Shown here piece by piece: positions 1 through 5,532 of a stretch of DNA of 5,532 nt. The notes under the pieces are model-generated. The model ran no database searches. It was not told the origin of the DNA and worked only from the letters and a program-made list of their open reading frames with translations. Every line of letters begins with the position of its first letter. Position 1 is the first letter of the stretch. Source of the stretch: Planctomycetaceae bacterium (GTDB taxonomy: Bacteria; Planctomycetota; Phycisphaerae; Phycisphaerales; SM1A02); contig NYVB01000146.1 of the NCBI GenBank assembly GCA_002684315.1, forward strand, positions 1 to 5,532, written 5' to 3'. The position numbers and the translations under genes were made by a program.

Positions 1-38
1 TGCGATTTTCTAAAAAAAGACCATATTCATTGCGTACG

Positions 39-67
39 TTGCCCCAAGCCCACGTATGAGATATTGT
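39..67 (+). promoter_or_regulatory. Possible sigma70-like promoter for the metalloprotease gene
   Basis: TTGCCC (39-44) and TATTGT (62-67) each match the -35 and -10 consensus at 4 of 6 positions and are separated by 17 nt. An A/T-rich stretch at 5-19 lies just upstream. The putative -10 overlaps the left arm of the inverted repeat at 65-93. Matches this weak arise often by chance, and promoter rules in this lineage are uncertain. Confidence 0.2.
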
Positions 68-92
68 TACCGATGTGTACCAGGGGGGTAAC
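62..92. promoter_or_regulatory. Inverted repeat in the metalloprotease leader
   Basis: TGTTACC (65-71) and GGTAACA (87-93) are perfect 7-base reverse complements separated by 15 nt that include a run of six G. They lie 35-60 nt upstream of the ATG at 128. The element could be an operator half-site pair or a hairpin in the 5' untranslated RNA. No regulator is known and the arms are short, so chance occurrence is possible. Confidence 0.25.
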
Positions 93-127
93 ACGCAGGT
101 TTTCTGCCCATCTCCACGACCGGGAAA

Positions 128-3100
128 ATGCTCTCGATGCCAAATACGAAGAACAGTCGTCCTTTCGCCCGTTTCAACCGCGCCAGCGTTTCGTTGGTCG
201 CGGGTCTAGGCCTTGCCGCCGCCTCACTTGCGCTCGCGCAAGAGGGGCCTGTCTCGGTCGAGAGACCTGTCGACAGACCGGCAACCAAGACCGATAAAAC
301 AGTCAAGCCTCTCGGCAAGGTCGAGACCAAGCGAGCTGGCGAGCAGCAGGCGAAGCCAGCTGCCGAGAAGCCAGCTGCCGAAAAGGGACGCATGGTGATC
401 GGTGCCTCAGACGTTCGTTCGCCCGGCAAGCCGGTGGTCGACAACCAATATCTTCAGGCGCCTCAGGTCCTGAATCTCGCCGATGAAGCGGGGGCCTTCC
501 AGGTCAACCCGGTCACGGGCATGGGAATGATCTTCTCCCCGGACGGCACACCGCTTCTTCTTCAGCTTGAACCTGCGGTTGAAACAATCGGTTGGATCGG
601 ACATGTTCTCGGTGAAGACCTTTCCAGCGTCCTGATCCTTCCCACCAAGTGGGGTGTCACGGCTCAGGTCCAGTCACAGTCGCGCGGCGCTTTCAGGATG
701 CTTCCTGACGGCAAGGGTGGCTCGAACATCACCTCGACCAATCCCAAGAACGTCGGACTGTGCCAAGTCCTGATTTCAAACGATGAAGACGATTTCTTTC
801 CTCGAACGTCCGGCATGCTTGCCGGTGGTGGTGCCGGCGAGTGTTACATCGACACCAATGACACGACAAATGAGGTCTTCCCGGATCCCCCCACGCCTGA
901 AGGCACATCCTTCTTCGTGCGCCGCATCGACGAGAACTGCGGTTCTCAGTCTTTTGTCGAGGTTGGAACCGCCGACCTGATCGACGAAACCGTTCGCACC
1001 AACGAAATCAACTGCAACAACGACCCCGGCGCCACGAACCCACCCTTCGACATGATCGTCGACATCCTCGTCGGCTACTCCGGTGACACGCTTGCGGCAG
1101 CCGGATCCGTCGATGTGATCCTCGCAGCGTCCGCGCTCGACTTCGCCTACATGAACCGCTGTCTCTTCAACTCGGAAATGCGTTTCCGAGTTCGCTGCGT
1201 CGGTGTCGAGCCGGGTATCGGCTACGATCAGGACGGAACGCTCGGTCTCTACGTCGGCAGTGGCAACCCCGAACGAGACCTTGAATACCTCAAGAACAGC
1301 CGTGATTTCTACCGTCGTGGTCTTGAAAACATCATGATCGACCTACGTGACGACCGCGGCGCCGACCTCGTCTGTTGCTATGTCGCCAACAACGGGACCA
1401 GCATCGGTGGCATCGCCGGGCCGCTTCCCGGCATGGCAAATGGTGGTGGGTATCAAGCCGATCCCTTCAACCCAGCGGCCATTCTGACCTGGGCCGGCGC
1501 AGGTGGTGGCACGTTCGCCCACGAAATGGGTCACCTTCTTGGAGCTCAGCACGCCACGGAGTCCTCGATCATCGAAGGCACCGACGCTGAGGATTGTGCT
1601 CCCGAAGAAACGGCAGGAACGCCGTACAGCAATGTCGACCCAGACAGCGGTCTGTCGCTGGCGTGTGAAGATGTGGCGGCCACAGGTGGTCCTTGTGCGA
1701 CACCGAACTACCCACTTGAATACAACTGGGGCTACCGAAACTGGATCGACGAGGGTGAAGGCCTTGGCTACCGCACCGTCATGGCCTACGAGGCCGACGA
1801 CGTCACGCTCATCTCAATTCCCTTTTATTCAAACCCGAACGTCCCCATCTTCGGCGTCAACACGGATGGCACTGTCGGTTCACTCGCATGTCTCTGCTGC
1901 GAGCAGGGTGGTGACACCGCTGCCAATGCCCTGGTGATGCAGGAAAATGCGTTGAACACGGTCACTGGATTGCCTTCGTTCACGGACGAAGCCACTGGTG
2001 GCCAAGGTTTGGAACACTGGCCATCCGTCTTCGGGGCGTATCCGCCCAACTTCGGCGACAACGGACTGACCAACCCACTTGATCCATGGCACTTCAGCTT
2101 CCCCAACCAGGCTGGTGTCGCGCAGTATCGCTGCCGCAAGATTCCCTATGACTGCAACCAGAACGGCTACCTCGACACTCTTGAGTTCGACGGTGTCGCC
2201 CCCAATGGAAATGCGGATGGTCTGACCGATCTCGACAACGACCGTGTTCCCGATGGCTGTTTCCCCCGTGAATGCTACGAAGCCAAGAAAATTTTCGACC
2301 CCACGCAAACCGCAATCACGACGTTCCTGCCTCAGGCTTCTGAAGATCCCAGCGATCCTTCGCGACTCTTCGGCAATGGTGGCACGCTCGTGGACAATGG
2401 GATCTACGAATCAGACCTTCGTCAAGTTCCCGGTCGAAATGACGACGACGACATCTACTGGGCCTATGAGGCCTCGGAACTTCGAATCGATGGCTTGGTT
2501 CACCCTCAATTCACCGATCTCACGATCGAATTGGTCCGTGCGGATGTGTACGGCCAAGAAAAGATCTGGACGGTGCTCGACTGCTCCGGCCTTGTGGGCC
2601 AGAGTGGTGCTTCGAGCACCCTCGCCGGTTCCTACGTGTTCACTCTCAGTGGGCGTCCCGATTCGATCGAAGAGTATCCCGCCGCCACGACACTCAGTGA
2701 GCGTGAACTCTGTGCCGTCGCCTCGAGTGGTGAATACGGCAACTTGATTCCCGGCGGTATCTACCGCCCCTCGAGTGATCTGATCGATTTCGAATCCATT
2801 CCGTTCAATGACCGTTGGTTCCTGCGCGTCACGGATTCGACCACTGGTGCCTCCGGATTCTTTTCCGGCTGGTCCCTGAAGATGAAGGTTCTCCCTTACA
2901 GCGAAGACTGCAATTCAGATGGTGCACCCGACACTTGTGTCGATGCGTTCGTCTTCGACAGTGACTGCAACTTGAACGGGCTCGCAGACAGTTGTGAGAT
3001 CGTGACTCAGCCCTTGTCCGACTGTGACCTGAACGGTGTCCTCGACGACTGTGAAGACACCTCCTTCCTCCTCGACCTTGGTGGTGGGCTCTGGGATGCC

Positions 3101-3874
3101 AATGGCAGTGGTGGCATCGACTTCCCAGGTGATGCCGACTTCATCGTGGCAACCCTTGGCTGTGCTGATTTCGACTTCACCGACATCTGTACTCCGAACT
3201 GCCGTCCGGACCTCTGTGACATCATTCAGAACCCTGCTTTCGATGCGAATCAGAACTTCATCCTCGACTGCATTGAAGGCCCCTCGGCCGCATGCGGAGC
3301 TCGTCTCTATGACTCGGCTGTCCGTGGCACCAGCGGTGAAGGACTCGTCCTCGCCGATCTGGCCATCTCGGAAAGCACGATCGTGATCTCGAATGAAGAG
3401 GACGATGGCACGGACACCCCCGTCATCGACGGTGCCACCGTGCTTGGTACGGTCTTTGTCAGACTCCACGATCTCGAACACTCCCGTCTCTCGGATCTCC
3501 AGATCACTCTCGTCCACCAGAGTGACTCGGGTACTCGTCTGTCGAACCTTCTGCTCTTCGGCTGTGATGGTGATGGGTACTTCTCCGACACCTCGGGAGG
3601 CGCGACGACCTACAGCTTCTCAGACGGCGGGTTGGAGACGCTCTGCGAGGCTTCCGAGCAGGGCGGTGTGATTCCAGAGGGTGATACAGTCTTCTATCTG
3701 CCGGTCGAGGGTTCCTTCAGCAGCCACATCGGTGCGAACGCTGCCGGTACCTGGACCATCCAGATCTTCGATGGCGTCTTCGGTGAACAGGGAAGCCTCG
3801 GCTCCTGGGACCTGCAGTTCGTCCACCGTCCTCCGGACTTCGACAACAACGGAACGCCCGACATCTGCGAGTGA
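128..3874 (+). CDS. Secreted metzincin-type zinc metalloprotease with calcium-loop repeats and two P-like domains
   Basis: This 1248-residue protein is probably an exported endopeptidase. Residues 1-37 look like a Sec signal peptide: basic N-region, hydrophobic core around 20-36, and A-L-A before Gln38. A Lys/Pro/Ala-rich linker (about 44-87) and a probable propeptide (about 88-300) follow. The catalytic domain starts near D308 (V-D-I-L-V-G-Y) and carries HEMGHLLGAQH at 465-475 (three zinc-binding His, catalytic Glu466) and a T-V-M-A-Y Met-turn at Met552; Y-S-N-P-N-V at 567-572 also fits reprolysin/M12-like bacterial proteases. Calcium-loop motifs begin at residues 675, 703, 927, 946, 965, 1039 and 1237. 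Two regions, about 716-905 and 1058-1235, resemble the P/Homo B domain of proprotein convertases (D-L-x-I-x-L strands, late G-x-W-x-L/I and G-S-W-D-L). About 35 Cys suggest disulfides outside the cytoplasm. No C-terminal sorting signal is seen. ATG 128 was chosen, but ATG 137 (codon 4) is equally compatible with the signal peptide; no clear Shine-Dalgarno separates them. Substrate unknown. The protease call is strong; the P-domain calls rest on pattern only. Confidence 0.9.
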   Translation: MLSMPNTKNSRPFARFNRASVSLVAGLGLAAASLALAQEGPVSVERPVDRPATKTDKTVKPLGKVETKRAGEQQAKPAAEKPAAEKGRMVIGASDVRSPGKPVVDNQYLQAPQVLNLADEAGAFQVNPVTGMGMIFSPDGTPLLLQLEPAVETIGWIGHVLGEDLSSVLILPTKWGVTAQVQSQSRGAFRMLPDGKGGSNITSTNPKNVGLCQVLISNDEDDFFPRTSGMLAGGGAGECYIDTNDTTNEVFPDPPTPEGTSFFVRRIDENCGSQSFVEVGTADLIDETVRTNEINCNNDPGATNPPFDMIVDILVGYSGDTLAAAGSVDVILAASALDFAYMNRCLFNSEMRFRVRCVGVEPGIGYDQDGTLGLYVGSGNPERDLEYLKNSRDFYRRGLENIMIDLRDDRGADLVCCYVANNGTSIGGIAGPLPGMANGGGYQADPFNPAAILTWAGAGGGTFAHEMGHLLGAQHATESSIIEGTDAEDCAPEETAGTPYSNVDPDSGLSLACEDVAATGGPCATPNYPLEYNWGYRNWIDEGEGLGYRTVMAYEADDVTLISIPFYSNPNVPIFGVNTDGTVGSLACLCCEQGGDTAANALVMQENALNTVTGLPSFTDEATGGQGLEHWPSVFGAYPPNFGDNGLTNPLDPWHFSFPNQAGVAQYRCRKIPYDCNQNGYLDTLEFDGVAPNGNADGLTDLDNDRVPDGCFPRECYEAKKIFDPTQTAITTFLPQASEDPSDPSRLFGNGGTLVDNGIYESDLRQVPGRNDDDDIYWAYEASELRIDGLVHPQFTDLTIELVRADVYGQEKIWTVLDCSGLVGQSGASSTLAGSYVFTLSGRPDSIEEYPAATTLSERELCAVASSGEYGNLIPGGIYRPSSDLIDFESIPFNDRWFLRVTDSTTGASGFFSGWSLKMKVLPYSEDCNSDGAPDTCVDAFVFDSDCNLNGLADSCEIVTQPLSDCDLNGVLDDCEDTSFLLDLGGGLWDANGSGGIDFPGDADFIVATLGCADFDFTDICTPNCRPDLCDIIQNPAFDANQNFILDCIEGPSAACGARLYDSAVRGTSGEGLVLADLAISESTIVISNEEDDGTDTPVIDGATVLGTVFVRLHDLEHSRLSDLQITLVHQSDSGTRLSNLLLFGCDGDGYFSDTSGGATTYSFSDGGLETLCEASEQGGVIPEGDTVFYLPVEGSFSSHIGANAAGTWTIQIFDGVFGEQGSLGSWDLQFVHRPPDFDNNGTPDICE
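353..382 (+). repeat. 15-bp tandem duplication encoding K-P-A-A-E twice
   Basis: Two adjacent 15-nt units (353-367 and 368-382) differ only at the last base. They encode two copies of Lys-Pro-Ala-Ala-Glu in the low-complexity linker after the signal peptide. The repeat is in frame, so copy-number change would only alter linker length. Confidence 0.8.
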
Positions 3875-3902
3875 GTTTCGCAGCTCGAATGATCATCAAC
3901 TC

Positions 3903-3932
3903 ACAGGGCGTCGGCATCAGCCGGCGCCCTGT
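3903..3932 (+). terminator. Strong hairpin, probable terminator between convergent genes
   Basis: Bases 3903-3914 pair with 3921-3932 over 12 positions (11 Watson-Crick, one T-G wobble at 3911/3924) around a 6-nt CATCAG loop. The stem is GC-rich and starts 29 nt after the metalloprotease stop codon. It is followed on the plus strand by TTT and a mildly T-rich stretch, a weak U-tract. On the minus strand no T-run follows, though the stem could still help halt transcription from the mrp side. The rest of 3875-3994 shows no gene. Confidence 0.65.
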
Positions 3933-4285
3933 TTCATGTTCCAGTCCTGCCGTGTCCAGTCATGCTGAGTGATGGCGAGTGCGGGCGCGGGGCGTCATTC
4001 GAACACGTGATGCCCCGATCGGACCAGACGCACGACGTTTCGCGGGCCCTTGGACCTCTGGAAGGTGGCATGTGACAGGGCCGGATCGTGGCACATGGTT
4101 TCGAACCGTGCCGGATATCTGCCGTGGGTCTCGAGCGCCCAGGCAAGCATCGATCCTTCAGGGTCGAGCGAGCAGAGATCCTGCAATCGTTCCTGATTCC
4201 CATTCCACAGTGTGGTGCGTCCGACGGACCTGCGAAGGCTGCGAAGACACAACCGGATGAGCACTCTCGGCGGTGACATGTCGAG

Positions 4286-4288
4286 CTA
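4286..4288 (-). other. In-frame amber codon at a normally Trp position
   Basis: The minus strand reads GAC ATC ATC TAG CTC GAC ATG. In related kinases this strand is typically D-T-V-V-W-L-D, placing the stop where Trp (TGG) is expected, one G-to-A transition away. The frame continues undisturbed for 96 sense codons to a TGA. An internal ATG (4277-4279) follows but has no evident ribosome-binding site. Confidence 0.8.
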
Positions 4289-4597
4289 GATGATGTCCGT
4301 GCATCGGGACTGGATCAGGTCGGCGACGGTCTGAGAGTCGCCGTCGATGATCCAGTCATCATGTCGGTCGATGAACTCGGAGACTTGCGCACGAAAACGC
4401 GTCATGTCCGGACGGGGCCAATCCTTCTGGTGATGGAGCGCGTCCAGTTCGAGCGAGGGGTACTCGAGTGCCCGCTGCAAGGCTTCGCCCAACGTGGTCT
4501 TGCCTGACCCACTGCATCCGATGACCGCGATTCTCCTACCAGATCGTGGTTCGGCCGGACGTGGTCTTTCTGCGGCATCGATTTCGACTGATGCCAA
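4286..4597 (-). CDS. Translatable N-terminal fragment of the P-loop kinase (103 aa)
   Basis: This is what would be made if the TAG at 4286-4288 terminates translation. It holds the Walker A motif and ends at C-T-D-I-I, just before the predicted L-D strand. It lacks the basic lid region and the L-W-N-G-N segment, so catalytic activity is doubtful. The start codon is TTG; an AGG triplet directly abuts it, which is too close for a normal ribosome-binding site, so initiation may depend on coupling to mrp termination. No in-frame ATG lies between the mrp stop and the P-loop. Confidence 0.5.
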   Translation of the reverse strand: MASVEIDAAERPRPAEPRSGRRIAVIGCSGSGKTTLGEALQRALEYPSLELDALHHQKDWPRPDMTRFRAQVSEFIDRHDDWIIDGDSQTVADLIQSRCTDII

Positions 4598-4611
4598 CCT
4601 CAGTTGATTCC

Positions 4612-5532
4612 TCAGCTGATCTCGAGAGAGGGCCTCGACGCCCCATCCGACAGCGATGCGATCGAGATTCGGTTCGCCAGATTCGTCGCCAGCGCATCAA
4701 GGGCCTCTGCGAGAGCGGGGTTCTCCGAGAAGTTCCGGTCCGGTCTGCCTTCGTCCAGATTCTTTCGAAGCTCGGGATGAATCGGCAGATTGCCCAGGAA
4801 GGGCAGGCCCATCGTGCGCGCCAGAATCTCAGCGCCACCCTTGCCGAAGAGGTCGTATTCCTTGCCATCGTCACCCGTGAAGGAGCTCATGTTCTCGATG
4901 ACGCCCAGAATCTCCACGTCCAACTGCTGGAACATCCGTGCGGCGCGTCGAGCGTCGTCCTGAGCGACTCTCTGAGGCGTGCAGATCAGAACGGCTCCAG
5001 TCAACGGAAGAAGCTGGGCAAGGGTCAGGGGGACGTCTCCAGTCCCTGGAGGGAGATCCACGAGCAGGTAGTCCAGTTCGCCCCAATCCGTCTGCAGAGC
5101 GAGTTGCTTGAAGGCGCCGTGGGCCATCGGGCCGCGCCAGATCAAGGCCTTGTCGGGATCGACCAGTTTGCCGATCGAGATCGATTTGATCCCGAATGCC
5201 TCGAAGGGCACCATCGTGGTGCCTTTGACCTGGGGCACGGCATCATCAAGTCCCAGCATGGTGGGAATCGAGGGGCCATAGATGTCGCCGTCGAGCAGGC
5301 CGACTCGTGCACCGGCTCGGGCGAGCCCCAGTGCGAGAGAGACGGTCGCGGTCGATTTGCCGACGCCACCTTTTCCCGCGCCGACGGCGATCACGTGTTT
5401 GACACCCGGGAGTGGATTTGATTCATCCACGGGTTCCGGAGGCGGTGGGGCACTGGGTGATTGCGCGGACAGACTGACCTTGCGGGCGAAGACGACTTCG
5501 ATGCCACGCAGAGTCGTTCCGGCCATCTGGGC
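4612..5532 (-). CDS. mrp: Mrp/ApbC/NBP35-family iron-sulfur cluster carrier ATPase, 5' partial
   Basis: This is a cytoplasmic SIMIBI-class P-loop ATPase; the family binds and transfers Fe-S clusters to apoproteins, usually as a dimer. Numbering from the ATG at 5526: the deviant Walker A G-K-G-G-V-G-K-S-T is at 51-59 (signature Lys52), L-L-D-G-D-I-Y-G-P-S at 77-86, W-R-G-P-M at 130-134, D-L-P-P-G-T-G-D at 157-164, T-P-Q at 183-185 and E-N-M-S at 211-214. The frame stays open to the window edge (two more codons), no Shine-Dalgarno precedes the ATG, and the first 20 residues (G-I-E-V-V-F and so on) look like the last strand of the MIP18/DUF59 domain followed by a Pro-rich linker. The true start is therefore probably beyond the window. 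The usual C-x-x-C after E-N-M-S is absent: the segment reads F-T-G-D-D-G-K-E-Y-D-L-F-G, and the visible part has only one Cys (182). The P-loop kinase gene lies 14 nt downstream. Family assignment is very secure; cluster chemistry is inferred. Confidence 0.95.
   Translation of the reverse strand, partial: AQMAGTTLRGIEVVFARKVSLSAQSPSAPPPPEPVDESNPLPGVKHVIAVGAGKGGVGKSTATVSLALGLARAGARVGLLDGDIYGPSIPTMLGLDDAVPQVKGTTMVPFEAFGIKSISIGKLVDPDKALIWRGPMAHGAFKQLALQTDWGELDYLLVDLPPGTGDVPLTLAQLLPLTGAVLICTPQRVAQDDARRAARMFQQLDVEILGVIENMSSFTGDDGKEYDLFGKGGAEILARTMGLPFLGNLPIHPELRKNLDEGRPDRNFSENPALAEALDALATNLANRISIASLSDGASRPSLEIS

Larger units (their letters stand above)
3995..4597 (-). pseudogene. FlaR/adenylate-kinase-like P-loop kinase, interrupted by one in-frame TAG
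   Basis: The frame from the TTG at 4597 to the TGA at 3995 is 201 codons with a single internal stop, TAG, at codon 104. Before it lie a hydrophobic strand and Walker A G-C-S-G-S-G-K-T-T (codons 27-35), L-D-A-L-H-H-Q (about 52-58) and W-I-I-D-G-D, all typical of small P-loop kinases annotated as 'topology modulation protein FlaR' or 'adenylate kinase-like'. After it, in the same frame, come L-D-M, an Arg-rich helix (R-S-L-R-R), L-W-N-G-N (130-134), a D-P-E-G-S-M-L-A-W-A segment and H-G-R-Y, which are C-terminal hallmarks of the same family. Relatives are usually about 170-200 residues, so the read-through length fits and the 103-residue product alone lacks the basic lid region and C-terminal half. 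The family's true substrate is poorly defined. The first 20 residues precede the usual family start. The start is 14 nt after the mrp stop, suggesting an operon. A nonsense mutation or a base-call error is the likeliest explanation. Confidence 0.75.

Noticed and set aside
1503..1937. 144-codon plus-strand frame overlapping the zinc-site region
   Set aside because: It overlaps the most conserved part of the protease in another frame and encodes Ser/Thr/Arg-rich sequence without domain features.
2915..3517. 200-codon open frame on the minus strand inside the metalloprotease gene
   Set aside because: It is antisense to the calcium-loop and second P-like region, and its Asp/Glu/Val/Thr-rich composition mirrors the sense codons; no motif or start signal supports it.
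3889..3896. 8-bp palindrome ATGATCAT after the protease stop
   Set aside because: Too short to be meaningful and expected by chance; the 12-bp hairpin just downstream explains the gap better.
3979..4260. 93-codon plus-strand frame antisense to the kinase C-terminal half
   Set aside because: The opposite strand carries recognisable family motifs (L-W-N-G-N, H-G-R-Y), so this frame is a shadow.
3995..4279. Independent 94-residue gene starting at the ATG 4277-4279
   Set aside because: It is in the same frame as the upstream P-loop fragment, has no ribosome-binding site, and corresponds to the C-terminal half of the same kinase family.
4546..5421. 291-codon open frame on the plus strand opposite mrp
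   Set aside because: It lies antisense to a strongly conserved Mrp ATPase and encodes low-complexity, Arg/Gln-rich sequence with no recognisable domain; it is a shadow of the GC-rich codon pattern.
1..5532. Search for CRISPR arrays, tRNA genes, insertion sequence ends or transposase
   Set aside because: No regularly spaced repeats, cloverleaf-like sequence, terminal inverted repeats or transposase motifs were seen.

Overview
The window looks like chromosomal DNA from a planctomycete-like bacterium, possibly a marine or Phycisphaerae-type lineage. This is an inference from protein style: a very large, acidic, cysteine-rich secreted protein carries repeated calcium-loop motifs of the form D-C-N-x-N-G-x-x-D-x-C, a pattern common in Planctomycetota exoproteins. 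No rRNA or other taxonomic marker is present, so the assignment is tentative.

Layout. Bases 1-127 are a leader with a weak promoter-like pair and a 7-bp inverted repeat. Bases 128-3874 (+) encode a 1248-residue exported zinc metalloprotease of the metzincin type (HEMGHLLGAQH plus a Met-turn), followed by calcium-loop repeats and two P/Homo B-like beta-sandwich domains. Bases 3875-3994 form a short convergent gap holding a strong 12-bp hairpin. On the minus strand, bases 3995-4597 encode a FlaR/adenylate-kinase-like P-loop kinase interrupted by one in-frame TAG. Bases 4612-5532 (-) are the C-terminal part of an Mrp/ApbC/NBP35-family P-loop ATPase, whose N-terminus runs off the right edge.

How they relate. 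The two minus-strand genes are only 14 nt apart and are probably co-transcribed from a promoter outside the window; mrp would handle iron-sulfur cluster delivery in the cytoplasm. The metalloprotease is a separate, convergent transcription unit acting outside the cytoplasm, and nothing here ties it functionally to the other two.

The most notable observation is the lone amber codon in the P-loop kinase. Reading through it gives an intact, family-like protein of about 200 residues, with the TAG where relatives usually carry Trp. This points to a very recent nonsense mutation, a sequencing error, or (much less likely) recoding. No mobile element, CRISPR array, tRNA or clearly novel multi-gene system is visible.
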